In this document: piece by piece, positions 1-9,474 of the stretch | Position numbering within the stretch: position 1 is the stretch's first letter | Layout: the number at the start of each line of letters is the position of its first letter | Assembly (NCBI RefSeq): GCF_001969365.1 | Contig: NZ_CP019317.1 | Coordinates: forward strand, 1-54,047 | DNA from: Tateyamaria omphalii | GTDB taxonomy: Bacteria > Pseudomonadota > Alphaproteobacteria > Rhodobacterales > Rhodobacteraceae | Direction of reading: 5' to 3' | DNA length: 54,047 nt | Position numbers and translations under genes: made by a program | Notes under the pieces: generated by a model | Database searches by the model: none | What the model was told of the DNA's origin: nothing | Seen by the model: only the letters and a program-made list of their open reading frames with translations

Positions 1-842
1 GCAGTAGGGGTTGTCGTCATCATAGTCGAAAGCGACCAAGAGTGCACTAACGGCCATGGTTTCGATATTCTGCTCCAACCAAGGGTACTGATCCCGTGAG
101 ATCGTTGCAGGGCGGTATGGCGAATTCGGAATGTCGTAAAGTTCAGGCACCTGGATCGGCACAAGCGTAATGTCTTGCTCCGCCGCGATGGAACGCCCCA
201 GTTTACTGGTGCGCCCGCCACATAAAACAGCACGTCGTAGATGCCGTTTTCAAGGTCAGGTAACCCCTCTCCATCGCTGGCGTTGACAAGGTCGAGGGTC
301 TTGCTTCCATTTCCGGATTGCTCATACAGCCAACGCGTCGTCAGGTTTGTTCCGCTTTTTTCGCCCCCTGCGTTGACAACATAATCGCCGTTAACCAGAT
401 CACCCAGCCCGCTGATACCGCGGTCCTGTTTGGCGAAGGCGTGAATTTCCTCCGTATAAAGCGGCATCACCACTTTGATGCGATCCACGATGCTTTCCAA
501 AACATCGTCGCCGCGTGCACGTGACTTAAGCTGCTCTAGCACGTCGGCTTGGACGAGGGCCAGCTGGTAGTACTTTTGCTCGCTCTGGCCCTCGTAACCG
601 ATCAGACGCCTGAGGTTCTGCACCGATCCATCGCTTGGCACAATCTCAAGGGTTACATCACTTGGAAGCGTCTTGGCGATGTCCTCGGCGAAGCGGAAAT
701 ACGTGCCCGAAGCACCGCCGGTTGTGATGGTCAGCACCGGGCCGTCTTGGGCTGGACTGTGCGTCGCGGTGGACAATACCGTCGCAAAGGCGACAACAGC
801 GCCGGCGGCAAAGTGACAGATGGAATGCTTCAGGTTTTGCAT
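1..842 (-). pseudogene. TRAP-TAXI family solute-binding protein, 3' end cut by window edge, frameshifted
   Basis: The reading frame starts at an ATG at 842 behind an AGGA-type ribosome site. It opens with a signal peptide ending near THSPAQ, followed by VLTITTGGASGTYFRFAED, the start expected of TAXI-type periplasmic binding proteins of TRAP transporters. The frame is open to about position 205 and then continues in another frame as LGRSIAAEQDITLVPIQVPE and on to the window edge, so one base seems to be missing at about 200-210. No TRAP membrane subunits are visible, but the gene runs off the window. The gene lies 12 bases after the preceding secreted protein on the same strand and is probably co-transcribed with it. 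In such clusters TAXI proteins may sense rather than transport; that is only an inference here. Confidence 0.75.
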
Positions 843-854
843 GTGCGGTGATTC

Positions 855-1682
855 CTATTCTGCGTCCAGATCGCTTTGCGAGGTGTAACCAAGGCCCAAG
901 ACCGGGTGAACGATGATAACGTTGCGCGGCGCAAGGCCAGCGGTTTCGATTTTAATGACAGTTTGCCCAGCGGTGCCGGCAGTTCCCAGCGCAACCGATC
1001 CTGCATGTTGGGATACGTAAAGCGCCAGATCCGACGAAACCTGCGCAAATGAAAGCTTTTCTATCGGTGGAAGATCCGGTTTTGCAGCCAGTGCATCGGT
1101 CAACTGCTCAATCAAGCCAACCCGCACCAACGTTTGGTCCAGCGCTTGCAAGGTCTCCGTTAGCACCTGAATTTCCCGTGCATTCACACCGGATGGCGTC
1201 GGACCGCGCTCTGCCACCAGTTGATCATACTTTACGCGCAGCTGGTTGATCCGCTCAGCCATCATGTTGCGGTCCGCCTTCAGGCTTTCCAGCCGGGCCT
1301 GCAACGAACCAACCAGATCGACACTTATATCCGGCGGGTCGCAGTGAAAAAAGAACTTTGGCCTTTCTTGAGACGGGACATTTTCACAATTGGGCTTTGG
1401 CAGCAGTTCCAGCCAATCCCAAACGCGGTCTCTCTCGGCTTGAAGGCGCGCTTGGCGTGCCGTGACCAGTTCTTCTAGGTAAGCGGGTAAATCGGTCTGA
1501 AAATAGGGAATGATGCAATCATCATATTTAAGCCGCTCCAGCACGGGAACTTCGGCGCATACAACCGTGGGTACGACACGCAGGTCATCAATAAATGAAT
1601 TTTGTGCGAACACGCTTGATCCAATCAAAAACCAGACCAATGTCGCGCAAGACATCCAAATTGACTTGCTTGGAAAAACCAA
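855..1682 (-). CDS. Secreted coiled-coil protein of unknown function
   Basis: This 275-residue protein is not recognised. The N-terminus carries a hydrophobic signal segment (CATLVWFLIGSSVFA) and probable cleavage at FA|QNS. The middle (about residues 75-190) is charged and helical, rich in Glu, Arg and Gln, with a probable coiled coil (LQARLESLKADRNMMAERIN). The C-terminus is Gly/Val-rich and probably strand-forming. Several cysteines could form periplasmic disulphides. The start is uncertain: a TTG at 1682 gives a signal peptide with a lysine, and an ATG at 1655 is the alternative. It sits just upstream of the TAXI-type protein on the same strand and is divergent from the next gene, with about 77 bases between them for two promoters. 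Confidence 0.6.
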   Translation of the reverse strand: MVFPSKSIWMSCATLVWFLIGSSVFAQNSFIDDLRVVPTVVCAEVPVLERLKYDDCIIPYFQTDLPAYLEELVTARQARLQAERDRVWDWLELLPKPNCENVPSQERPKFFFHCDPPDISVDLVGSLQARLESLKADRNMMAERINQLRVKYDQLVAERGPTPSGVNAREIQVLTETLQALDQTLVRVGLIEQLTDALAAKPDLPPIEKLSFAQVSSDLALYVSQHAGSVALGTAGTAGQTVIKIETAGLAPRNVIIVHPVLGLGYTSQSDLDAE

Positions 1683-1759
1683 TGGCCCAGTAACCTATTG
1701 CTTAAAAACCCCTTAGAAGTATTCTTTAAGAAGTATCGAATTTCAAATGATTCTTTTGC

Positions 1760-2428
1760 GTGACGACGTGTGGGGGCAACGGTTTGGCGGGAGTTGGATG
1801 GCATAGATTTGCGGTCATTCTTTTGCTTGTCGCGCACAGTACTGCGGCCCAGCCTGTGACAGAAGACGATATGCAGCGTCTGGACCTTGGCGACATTGAT
1901 GCGATGATAAAAAGCATCGAACGCCAGGTCGAACTGGTGCGGCTCGGCTCCGCCGAACGATCAGATGAGCCGAACGATGCTGCCTCCGATGTCACTGCCG
2001 CTGTGACGGTTGTGGCTCTGAACCGCGAACGCACCAGTCCCTTGTGCTTTCGCGAAAACGAATACCGGCAGAAGACTCCAACTCAGTTGCAGGCATATTT
2101 TGAAACGGTGGAGCAGTCCATTTCGCGCGTGAACAGTACGCTTAAGTCTTTCAACGATTTGAGTGCTGATTATGCGGAAGGGCAATGCCCAGGTTTCATG
2201 GTGCAGATGCTGGCTGCCGCCGAAAACAGTTTGTCATCCGTGTCGCGGCCGGAGTTGAGTGACCTGAGTTATCATCTTGAAACGTGTTGGCCGGACGACG
2301 ACTTGACTGAAGCGAATGGTGCGCCGCTCGATATGGATCAGCGCTATGCGCGCGCGCGACAGGGGTTGGATCAGTATCGTCGCGCGGCGCGCAGTTATAG
2401 TCAGGCAGAAGCGTGGTGCAACGGATGA
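1760..2428 (+). CDS. Small secreted protein of unknown function
   Basis: This 222-residue protein of unrecognised family probably starts at the GTG at 1760. A hydrophobic stretch (RFAVILLLVAHSTAAQP) near residues 16-32 looks like a signal peptide. The mature part is acidic and helical and holds four cysteines (contexts SPLCFREN, GQCPGF, ETCWPD and AWCNG) that could form two disulphides, consistent with a periplasmic location. Its stop overlaps the start of the DUF4384 gene in an ATGATG arrangement, which indicates translational coupling. It is the first gene of a plus-strand set leading to the OmpA-like and caspase-like proteins. Confidence 0.6.
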   Translation: MTTCGGNGLAGVGWHRFAVILLLVAHSTAAQPVTEDDMQRLDLGDIDAMIKSIERQVELVRLGSAERSDEPNDAASDVTAAVTVVALNRERTSPLCFRENEYRQKTPTQLQAYFETVEQSISRVNSTLKSFNDLSADYAEGQCPGFMVQMLAAAENSLSSVSRPELSDLSYHLETCWPDDDLTEANGAPLDMDQRYARARQGLDQYRRAARSYSQAEAWCNG

Positions 2429-3495
2429 TGCGCTTGTGTTTGAACGTGATCGCCGTCGTATCCTGGTGCTTTGCTACGACGTCCTTGCACGCACAGCAAA
2501 CTGACGCGACCGCGGAGATCAACGCTTTGGTGAACAAGGCTTTTGGCGAACTCACAGACCTGCAAGAGGCCTACTTTGACATCCGTGGAAAGCTGGTTGA
2601 TTGGGAAAATAGTAACCTGCGTTCAAACCGTACAGCTTTGACTGGCGTATCGACCGACGATGCGGCTTACCGGGACGTCGCGTCGGCTATTGTGTCCCAT
2701 CCACTTGTACCGCGTGCCGACATTCAGTGCCGTGAACATCTTGGTGCCCTGCTGACGCCAGGAAACGTGGTGGATGAAAGCGCATTGCTTGCCTGTGGCC
2801 GATCAATTGATCCTCGCGTGCGGCACTCCGAGGCATATGAGTGCTCTAGTCTGTTTTGGGCTGTTGATCCAGCGGGTACGCTTCGCCTAAACGGTCATGT
2901 CCAAGGATCCGGCGACCTTGCGGCTCTGCGCAGTAAGTACGGAGAGCAAACGGTTGCGACTGTTGTGGAGCGGCCCTTCCCGACATGCGCGGCGATTGAG
3001 GCGTTGGAACTGCCGATGTCGTCGCAAGACCGACCATATGTTCGAATGTTGTCACAGCGGGACCGCATTGCCTTTGGAGAAAGCCTGGCATTCGAACTCA
3101 CGACACCGGACTTCTATGCGTTCCTGTACGTTGTGTATCTACAAGCTGATGGCTCAATATTTAACTTGATGCCGCGCCGATCTCTTTTGCGCCAGCAGCA
3201 AGATCCGCAGTCGACCCTGCGATTTGGCGACGGCCTGGATGGTCGACAAAGGTTTACAGCCTCTGCTCCAGCTGGGACGGAGGCCATTATTGCAGTTGCT
3301 GCACGTAGCCCAATTGACGGTCTTGACGCGTTGGAAGTTCCCGGTAGCAACCAATACGCGAAAAAGAATGGGCAACCTGTAGACCAAGCCGTTTTTCTTG
3401 AAATTCTGAAGGACAGCCTTCAAGATGAATTTGACGCGACGCGGGGGCGTCGTGAAATATCTGCGGACGTGTTGCATTTGACTGTGGTCCCATAG
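2425..3495 (+). CDS. Secreted DUF4384-domain protein
   Basis: The protein has about 356 residues. It starts with a signal peptide (MMRLCLNVIAVVSWCFATTSLHAQQ). The C-terminal half, about residues 215-325, matches the DUF4384 pattern seen next to bacterial caspase-like peptidases and kinases: GESLAFELTTPDFYAFLYVVYLQADGSI, then an LMPRRS turn, then SAPAGTEAIIAVAARSP. The N-terminal half contains paired cysteines and is not recognised. The start was set at the ATG at 2425, which overlaps the upstream stop (ATGATG). A GTG 12 bases upstream is possible. OmpA-like and caspase genes follow on the same strand. DUF4384 is often found fused to or beside C14 peptidases, so a shared envelope role is likely but its nature is unknown. 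Confidence 0.75.
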   Translation: MMRLCLNVIAVVSWCFATTSLHAQQTDATAEINALVNKAFGELTDLQEAYFDIRGKLVDWENSNLRSNRTALTGVSTDDAAYRDVASAIVSHPLVPRADIQCREHLGALLTPGNVVDESALLACGRSIDPRVRHSEAYECSSLFWAVDPAGTLRLNGHVQGSGDLAALRSKYGEQTVATVVERPFPTCAAIEALELPMSSQDRPYVRMLSQRDRIAFGESLAFELTTPDFYAFLYVVYLQADGSIFNLMPRRSLLRQQQDPQSTLRFGDGLDGRQRFTASAPAGTEAIIAVAARSPIDGLDALEVPGSNQYAKKNGQPVDQAVFLEILKDSLQDEFDATRGRREISADVLHLTVVP

Positions 3496-3523
3496 AATTA
3501 TTGGGTTTTTCCTGGGGTTTAAT

Positions 3524-4072
3524 ATGTATCGAAGAATTTTTGCAGTTCTTTCAATCCTATTTTTGGGAATCAGCGGAGCAGCTTTTGCACAGTCTTTTCA
3601 GAACAGTGCATCAATAATTCAGCAATTGTCCCCGCAGAACACGGGCCCGACAGTGCGGTCGATGAACAGCAACGCGAAACGCGGGATCAACATTCAGGGG
3701 CAGTTGCCGCCAGCTGTGGACCTGCCCCGGGTTAATCTGACGGTAAACTTCGAACTGGGCTCGTCGCAACTCACCACTGATGGGATGATTGCACTCCGGT
3801 CGCTGGCCAAGGCATTGCTGGACCCCAAGCTGTCTAAAATGACCTTTCAAGTCGGAGGGCATACGGATGGGCGGGGCGACGCTGCCTTCAACCAAGGTTT
3901 GTCGGAACAGCGTGCACGCGCGGTCGTCGAACATCTGACGACGTTTTACGAGGTGCCCGTCGGGCAGCTCATCCCCATCGGGTACGGCTTTAACCAGCCG
4001 ATGGACCCCGGTAACTTGATGAACCCATTGAACCGTCGGGTTGAGATCATCAATCTCGATCCCCTTTCCTAA
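3524..4072 (+). CDS. OmpA-family peptidoglycan-associated protein
   Basis: This 182-residue protein has a signal peptide (MYRRIFAVLSILFLGISGAAFAQ). Its C-terminal OmpA/MotB-like domain spans about residues 70-180: VNFELGSSQLTTDGMIALRSLA for the first strand and helix, then GHTDGRGDAAFNQGLSEQRARAV, the peptidoglycan-binding signature, and NRRVEI at the end. There is no beta-barrel and no lipobox, so it is a soluble periplasmic version. It lies 28 bases after the DUF4384 gene and 9 bases before the caspase-like gene, probably in one operon. It may tether the cluster's products to the cell wall; that is inference. Confidence 0.85.
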   Translation: MYRRIFAVLSILFLGISGAAFAQSFQNSASIIQQLSPQNTGPTVRSMNSNAKRGINIQGQLPPAVDLPRVNLTVNFELGSSQLTTDGMIALRSLAKALLDPKLSKMTFQVGGHTDGRGDAAFNQGLSEQRARAVVEHLTTFYEVPVGQLIPIGYGFNQPMDPGNLMNPLNRRVEIINLDPLS

Positions 4073-4081
4073 TTCTAACGT

Positions 4082-5597
4082 ATGGTGACATTCATGACCG
4101 CTATTGGAAGACTTCTGACTGCATTTGGCTTCTTGTTTGCCACCTTTGCCGCAACATCCGCATGGGCCGAACGGAAGTTGGCGCTGGTTGTCGGCAATGG
4201 TGCTTACGTGCATGCAACACCACTTGCGAACCCGGTGAACGATGCGCAAGCGATGGCGACCAAACTGGAAACACTGGGGTTTGAGACATATACCGGCCTG
4301 GATCTGGACAAGATCGGAATGGAGCGGTTGCTGCGAGATTTTACCCGCGCAGCCAAGGACAGCGACGTAAACATCTTCTTCTATGCCGGTCATGGGATGT
4401 CGGTGGACGGCACCAATTATCTGGTGCCTATCGACGCTGTTTTCGAAGATGAAACAGCGCTTGATTTTGAGGCAGTGTCGGTCGATTTCGTGACGCGTCA
4501 GATGTCGTTTTCCAATGCCGTCAATCTGGTGTTCCTTGATGCCTGCCGCGACAATCCGCTGTCCGATAAGCTGTCGCGTTCCATGGGCGCCACTCGGTCA
4601 ACTGCCGTTCAAAACGGGTTGGCCGAAATGAAGATTAACAATGCGGGCAAGGGCATGGCAATCGCGTTTGCAACCAGCCCAGGCGACGTTGCCCTGGACG
4701 GGGATGGCCTGAACTCGCCGTTTACAACCGCTCTGCTCAAGCACATTGATGCCGAAAATACGGATATTGCGGAAGTATTTAGCCGCGTGACTGGTGATGT
4801 ATACAACAATACGGACCAGTCCCAGAGACCATGGCTGAATGTCTCGTTGACAGGACCAGTCATGTTGAATCCAGTAACCGAGCTCAAGGCCGTGGCGCGC
4901 GCACCTCAAACGTCCTCTAACGTGGGCGGAGGCGCCGCTGCGCCCGGCGGCAACATGCTGGAAGAACAGAAGATGCTGTTTGATCTGGCGCGAGAAACCG
5001 ACAGCGTAGATGACTATCAGGCCTATCTCGACAGTTTTCCAAATGGGCTTTACGCCAACAACGCCCGGCGCTCCATCCGTCGTTTGGCACCGAAAACGGT
5101 CAGACGACAGCGGCTTTGTCCACACGCGCATCAGCGTCGAGTGCGGTGACATCGTCCCGGGCGGATGCGATCCAGGAAAACGGCCCACTTATTTTGCCGG
5201 TTACGGTCTCACTGCGGAACATGCCAGCCAACGAGGCGACAGAGCTGCAATTGAACCTGGACCGAACCCTTCGCGGAAACATCCAGGCCCGCTTGAATGC
5301 GGCAGGGACCAATGTGGGGGTGTTGACGGCCAATGGGGACGTAAGACCCGTGCGGGCATCACGCAGTGGCAATCCAACAATGGCCTTGTGCCCTCGGGTT
5401 TCCTGAACCCGGCGCAGTACGACCTTTTGGTGTCACAGACCGAAGGGAGGTATACGCCCTACGTGGCTCCCAAAGCGGTTGCACGTAAATCGACCAGCGG
5501 CGGCAAAAGGAAAGCGACTACGAAGCGCCGTAACAACAATGACGCATTGGGCGCGGCGATACTGGGCGTCGCGATTGGAACGATCCTTTCGAAGTAA
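4082..5597 (+). pseudogene. Caspase-like (C14) peptidase with C-terminal peptidoglycan-binding-like domain, frameshifted
   Basis: A signal peptide ends at TSAWA. The p20-like caspase fold follows: KLALVVGNGAYVH, then the catalytic His in FFYAGHG (about residue 103) and the catalytic Cys in FLDACRDNP (about residue 157). Both residues of the dyad are present. After about residue 335 the frame shifts twice. The open frame moves at about 5088-5092 to one reading LSTRASASSAVTSSRA, then at about 5315-5325 to one reading VDGQWGRKTRAGITQWQ, which resembles a peptidoglycan-binding repeat. The tail is Lys/Arg-rich and ends in a short hydrophobic helix. Adding one base at each point restores one protein of about 500 residues. 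Sequencing error or recent decay are both possible. It is the last gene of the plus-strand cluster and converges on the algL-like gene. Confidence 0.8.
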
Positions 5598-5735
5598 GCC
5601 GTTTACTGCGGTCCCGAGGCGCATGGGGCGGGGGCCGCATATTCACAAGGTTCCGTTGGGCGCCCGATGGTGTCGCGTCTATTCTGCAGGCCACAAACAC
5701 CGTGGCGCGTCAGAGACCGCCAGGTATCAGAAAGG

Positions 5736-6728
5736 CTACTGGCCCCAAATGCGTGTCTGATCTCCGCCCAATTTTGAATAGCGCAAGGGGCGGCGGCCTG
5801 CCACGATCGCCTCGAGTTCCGGATTGGCTCGCAACGCGAGCCAAGCTTCAGCCCATGACAGTTGGAAGTCTTCCAGAGCGCTTATTCCGCTACCCAAAGT
5901 TTGCTGGGCACCGGCGATAGCCGCACTGGAAGTCCCGCCATTGGCCAGATCGGTAAGCGTGAAGTCTACGATGCGGTCGAGTGCACGTGTGCACCGGCTC
6001 ATGACGGACATCCCTTGCCGTTCAAGCAATGCGGCGGTGACAACCATGGGAGTGATCGCATGGACTTGATAACGCAACGCAAGATGTTTGCGACGCATCT
6101 CTTGCGGCAGACTGCCATCAGGCGCGGCTGTGCATGCGACGTAATTCAATGACCAGGCAGCCCATCCGCGTGTGATCTGGTCTTGCGTTAAAAGAGATGT
6201 GGCAGCGGCGGCCAACGCCGCCCAAGCGCGCAGGTTGCCTGACGCCGCACCGTTTGGCGCTGTTTCCCAAAACACCATCTGCTCATCCATGCGGCGGGCC
6301 AACCACGCTTGAACCGCAGCAAGATCCGCTGCATTCGACGCAGGTGCAACTTGTGCTGCGACCAGAGCCAATGCAGCGAGCCTTGAACCCACGGTCAGTT
6401 CAACCGTTTCTGTCCCAAGTTGCGAAAGCGCATTGGCCTGCGCCCACTCTGCCAAAGCGGACATGATACAAGCCGCCTGTGCCGTGTCCCCTGCCCCCAT
6501 GGCGCTGTCGGTTCTGGTGGTCATCAGTGACACAAAATCATCGAGCGCCTTTAGCGCTTGTTTTGCTTCTTCTTCCGCCTCGATATCGATCTGACTGCGG
6601 CTGACGTCATCTTCCGCATAGCGACTGTCAAAGCTCAGACTGACCACCGGCTCAGGCACAGTGCCACATTCTGCAAAGGCTTTGAGCGGCATGCAAAGAC
6701 AAATGGCTGCGAACAACGTGCGTATCAT
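5736..6728 (-). CDS. algL: AlgL-like mannuronate lyase homologue with altered active site
   Basis: This 330-residue protein has a signal peptide (MIRTLFAAICLCMPLKAFA) and the helical fold pattern of PL5 alginate lyases. The conserved block SGNLRAWAALAAA corresponds to NN-H-x-x-W in AlgL, and DGSLPQEMRRKHLALRYQ corresponds to the conserved LP-E-x-x-R-x-x-x-A-L-x-Y block. The Arg and Tyr of the second block are kept. In the first block the position of the catalytic His (Asn-His in characterised AlgL) reads Asn-Leu. In Pseudomonas, AlgL clears stray periplasmic alginate, and such a role would need an active enzyme, so this one may be inactive or differ in mechanism. Its start overlaps the algK-like stop by four bases (ATGA). 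It is the last gene of the operon. Confidence 0.75.
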   Translation of the reverse strand: MIRTLFAAICLCMPLKAFAECGTVPEPVVSLSFDSRYAEDDVSRSQIDIEAEEEAKQALKALDDFVSLMTTRTDSAMGAGDTAQAACIMSALAEWAQANALSQLGTETVELTVGSRLAALALVAAQVAPASNAADLAAVQAWLARRMDEQMVFWETAPNGAASGNLRAWAALAAAATSLLTQDQITRGWAAWSLNYVACTAAPDGSLPQEMRRKHLALRYQVHAITPMVVTAALLERQGMSVMSRCTRALDRIVDFTLTDLANGGTSSAAIAGAQQTLGSGISALEDFQLSWAEAWLALRANPELEAIVAGRRPLRYSKLGGDQTRIWGQ

Positions 6729-9457
6729 TCATCCCTCGTCCTTGATGCGCAGCGATCGGCCAAAGCGGATGCTTCGGGATGACCGATCGCGTCAGCCTGA
6801 TCCAACCATGCGGTAGCCCCGTCAGTGTCGCTCGCACGCCCGAGGCCCATGCCAAGGGCGAATCCCGCTTCGAACATGGCGTCACGATGGCCCTGACCCG
6901 CAGACTGTTCCAGCCATTTGAGTGACGTCGCCAAATCACTTTGTGTTGTCGCCGAACCGCGCAAGATCATACCCAGCTCATAGGCTGCATCAGGATCGCC
7001 AGCGGCTGCCGCACGTTCGAGCATGACAGTGATGTCCACCCGTTCCAGAACACGGTCGCGCACATCTTGCGGCGCAAGCCGGAACTGTTCGGCGATCAAG
7101 GCCGTTTGCGCATCGTCGGGGCTGGTGATGGCAATCAACAAGTGCTCAACCGCTGCGTCTGGATCATATGTCGTCAGGTCCGGGTTTGCGGTCAGTTGGA
7201 TCAAACGATAGCGTGCACCGGGATCGTTGCTGGCCAACTGGCGCTCGGCGCGGTCGACCGCGTTCGGGGCGCCACCGTCGTCAAACAGTTTCATTTGCCG
7301 ATTTGACAAGCGAAGTTTTGACAGAACGTGACCCCCTTCGAAATGCAGACCGATGGTGCGCCAATGGTAACTCAGGTCGCCGTCTCCACGAATGGCGTAG
7401 GCGTCGCCCAGTTCGTCAGCGTCCTTGGTGCCGCAAGTCATCAGTGAAACTGCACGGTCAATGTAATCATCGACCTTGCGATCACTAATGTGTGGAATGG
7501 CGAACATCAGGGCAAGAAAATCACCGCGTGTGTCGATTTTTTCGGCAAACTCCGCGTACACGTCGGCTTCCGTCCGAGTTGCCCGTTGCAAGCGGGATAG
7601 TAAACGAATGGCAGCCCCCTCGCCCCGGTTGCCGGCCATGGTCAGCAATTGAACGATCTCGTCCGCAATCTCCGAATCGCGGCCGTTGTATTCGACAAGC
7701 GCAATCGCAAGGTCGAGGGCACTTGTGACCCCGTTGTTCAGGTACACGCGGCGAAAAAACTCGATGGCAAGGTCGCGCTGTGCCGGTGTTGTCGCCAGTT
7801 CGAATTCCAACTCTGCAAAGGCTTCGAGCGCTTGGTCGGACCGGTTCAATTCACTGGCCCAAAAGCGCAAGGCCGCGGACGATGTCAACGGGTTCGCCTG
7901 AACCCGCTGGGCATGCGAGGCGACCATCTGGATACGCCGATCAAGCGCTAAGGACTGTATCTTGCCAATGGCTTCTGGTGATCGGTCAAGCGATAGGGCC
8001 AGCAGATCTGTGGCGGACACGGTGACATTGGCATGGCCCGACGCGCGGTATGCCGCAGCCCAGGGATCGGCCAACGCAAGGCGCGGTGCGTCGTTAACCT
8101 GACACCGATATAGACTGTCCAGATCGCGCATCGCTTGGGACACTCCATGGCGCGCGACGGCTTCGGTCAACAGGTTCTCGGCCCGGACAACGGCGGCTGG
8201 ATCATCGCGGTAACGCACAAGCATGCGTGCCAATCGCCGCTGGCCCGGGCCATCCCCACGCCGCACGGCCTCTTCCAGCAGTGCAATGGCTTCAGCTTCA
8301 CCTGCCCAGCGGCCCTTACGCACCAACACCTCGCCCGCAAGTCGGTCAAACACGCGGCCCGGTGCCTCGGGCATTTCTGCAATCTCGCGCAAGTATTGCA
8401 GGAAAGGGCCATCATCATCCGCTTCCATCCCGTCAATGTTCACAACCAGCTGCAGGAGTGGTGTGATTGATGCGCGTGTGCGCCTGTCGTCCTGGCTGTG
8501 ATTGAACCCCAGGATTTGGGACAACTCGGCCTCGCTCAAAGCTCCGGATGAAACCAAGGCCGCGCCCGCCGTGTCATCGACGGCGACCCCAAGCCGGACT
8601 GCGCGCTCAAGATAGGTGCGCAATTCGATGTTGTCCTTTTGAGCCGCATCGGCATTCAGGTGGAACTCAACCACACGCCAGGCGGCGTCTGCTCCGCCCA
8701 GATCGGCGGCAAACCGGAACCAAGCGAGTGCATTCGCAGGGTTTGCAGCAACCAGATCGCCGCGGATGTACTCCTGCGCAATGCGGGCGGCCCGCCGACA
8801 CACACCGCGATCAAGGCCGCCAAGGATACCGCCAAAGGCCATGTTCACGGTCAGATCAAGCGGAGCGTCCCAGCCTTCGACCAGCCTGCCCTCTTGCTCA
8901 AGCCGCGCGATTTCCAAAAGGGCGTCCGCGTTTCCACCAAACGCCGCTTCCCGCAAAAGTGCCTGCGCGTAGGCCGGATCGGGGTCAACGCCAATACCGT
9001 CCTGATAGTACCGCGACAGAACGAGGCGTTGCGTGTTGGTCATGTCGCCAACACGTTCCCGCAGTTGAACGACGATGCCATCATCGGACATGGCTTGCAT
9101 ACGACCGGCGCGCAGCATCAGTTCGATACGGGCAAATGCCGCGTCAAGTTCAGTGAAGGTTTCGTCTATGTCAGATCTGCGCTCGATCAGGGCGCTGATG
9201 AAGTCGAAAAAACGGTTCGCATCCTCAGTGGTATAGTTGCGAATGTCGCGACGCAGATAACGGATGCGTTCGCGGTCCGTTAGCTCGTCTTCTGTGCCTT
9301 CAACGGTCAGGTCATTCTGTTGAGGATTCGCAGGCGCAGGCACGCATACATCGCGCGGCGCAATCTGAGGCGGCAAGAAATCCAGTTCCAGCGGGACTGT
9401 CTGCGCGTGTGCGGCAACCGGGGTCAACGCGAGGATCAGTGTCAAAGCACGAAACAT
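6725..9457 (-). CDS. Very large AlgK-like Sel1/TPR repeat periplasmic protein
   Basis: The protein has about 910 residues. A signal peptide (MFRALTLILALTPVAAHA) has no lipobox, unlike the lipoprotein AlgK. Repeated Sel1-type helix pairs occur at about residues 150-280 (SRYYQDGIGVDPDPAYAQAL), 350-450 and again at 790-890 (AAYELGMILRGSATTQSDLA). The start was set at the ATG at 9457, eight to ten bases after AGGAGGG; an ATG 27 bases upstream lies on top of that ribosome site. In Pseudomonas, AlgK is about half this size and helps place the AlgE outer-membrane porin. Position between the algX-like and algL-like genes supports a scaffold role. The extra length and missing lipid anchor are unusual. 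The AlgK identity rests on context and repeat type. Confidence 0.65.
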   Translation of the reverse strand: MFRALTLILALTPVAAHAQTVPLELDFLPPQIAPRDVCVPAPANPQQNDLTVEGTEDELTDRERIRYLRRDIRNYTTEDANRFFDFISALIERRSDIDETFTELDAAFARIELMLRAGRMQAMSDDGIVVQLRERVGDMTNTQRLVLSRYYQDGIGVDPDPAYAQALLREAAFGGNADALLEIARLEQEGRLVEGWDAPLDLTVNMAFGGILGGLDRGVCRRAARIAQEYIRGDLVAANPANALAWFRFAADLGGADAAWRVVEFHLNADAAQKDNIELRTYLERAVRLGVAVDDTAGAALVSSGALSEAELSQILGFNHSQDDRRTRASITPLLQLVVNIDGMEADDDGPFLQYLREIAEMPEAPGRVFDRLAGEVLVRKGRWAGEAEAIALLEEAVRRGDGPGQRRLARMLVRYRDDPAAVVRAENLLTEAVARHGVSQAMRDLDSLYRCQVNDAPRLALADPWAAAYRASGHANVTVSATDLLALSLDRSPEAIGKIQSLALDRRIQMVASHAQRVQANPLTSSAALRFWASELNRSDQALEAFAELEFELATTPAQRDLAIEFFRRVYLNNGVTSALDLAIALVEYNGRDSEIADEIVQLLTMAGNRGEGAAIRLLSRLQRATRTEADVYAEFAEKIDTRGDFLALMFAIPHISDRKVDDYIDRAVSLMTCGTKDADELGDAYAIRGDGDLSYHWRTIGLHFEGGHVLSKLRLSNRQMKLFDDGGAPNAVDRAERQLASNDPGARYRLIQLTANPDLTTYDPDAAVEHLLIAITSPDDAQTALIAEQFRLAPQDVRDRVLERVDITVMLERAAAAGDPDAAYELGMILRGSATTQSDLATSLKWLEQSAGQGHRDAMFEAGFALGMGLGRASDTDGATAWLDQADAIGHPEASALADRCASRTRDE

Positions 9458-9474
9458 ATCTACTGCCCTCCTCT

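Noticed and set aside
3611..4393. Long minus-strand open frame of 260 codons
   Set aside because: It lies opposite the OmpA-like and caspase genes, has no signal or domain and reads as low-complexity antisense. It is a shadow of real genes.
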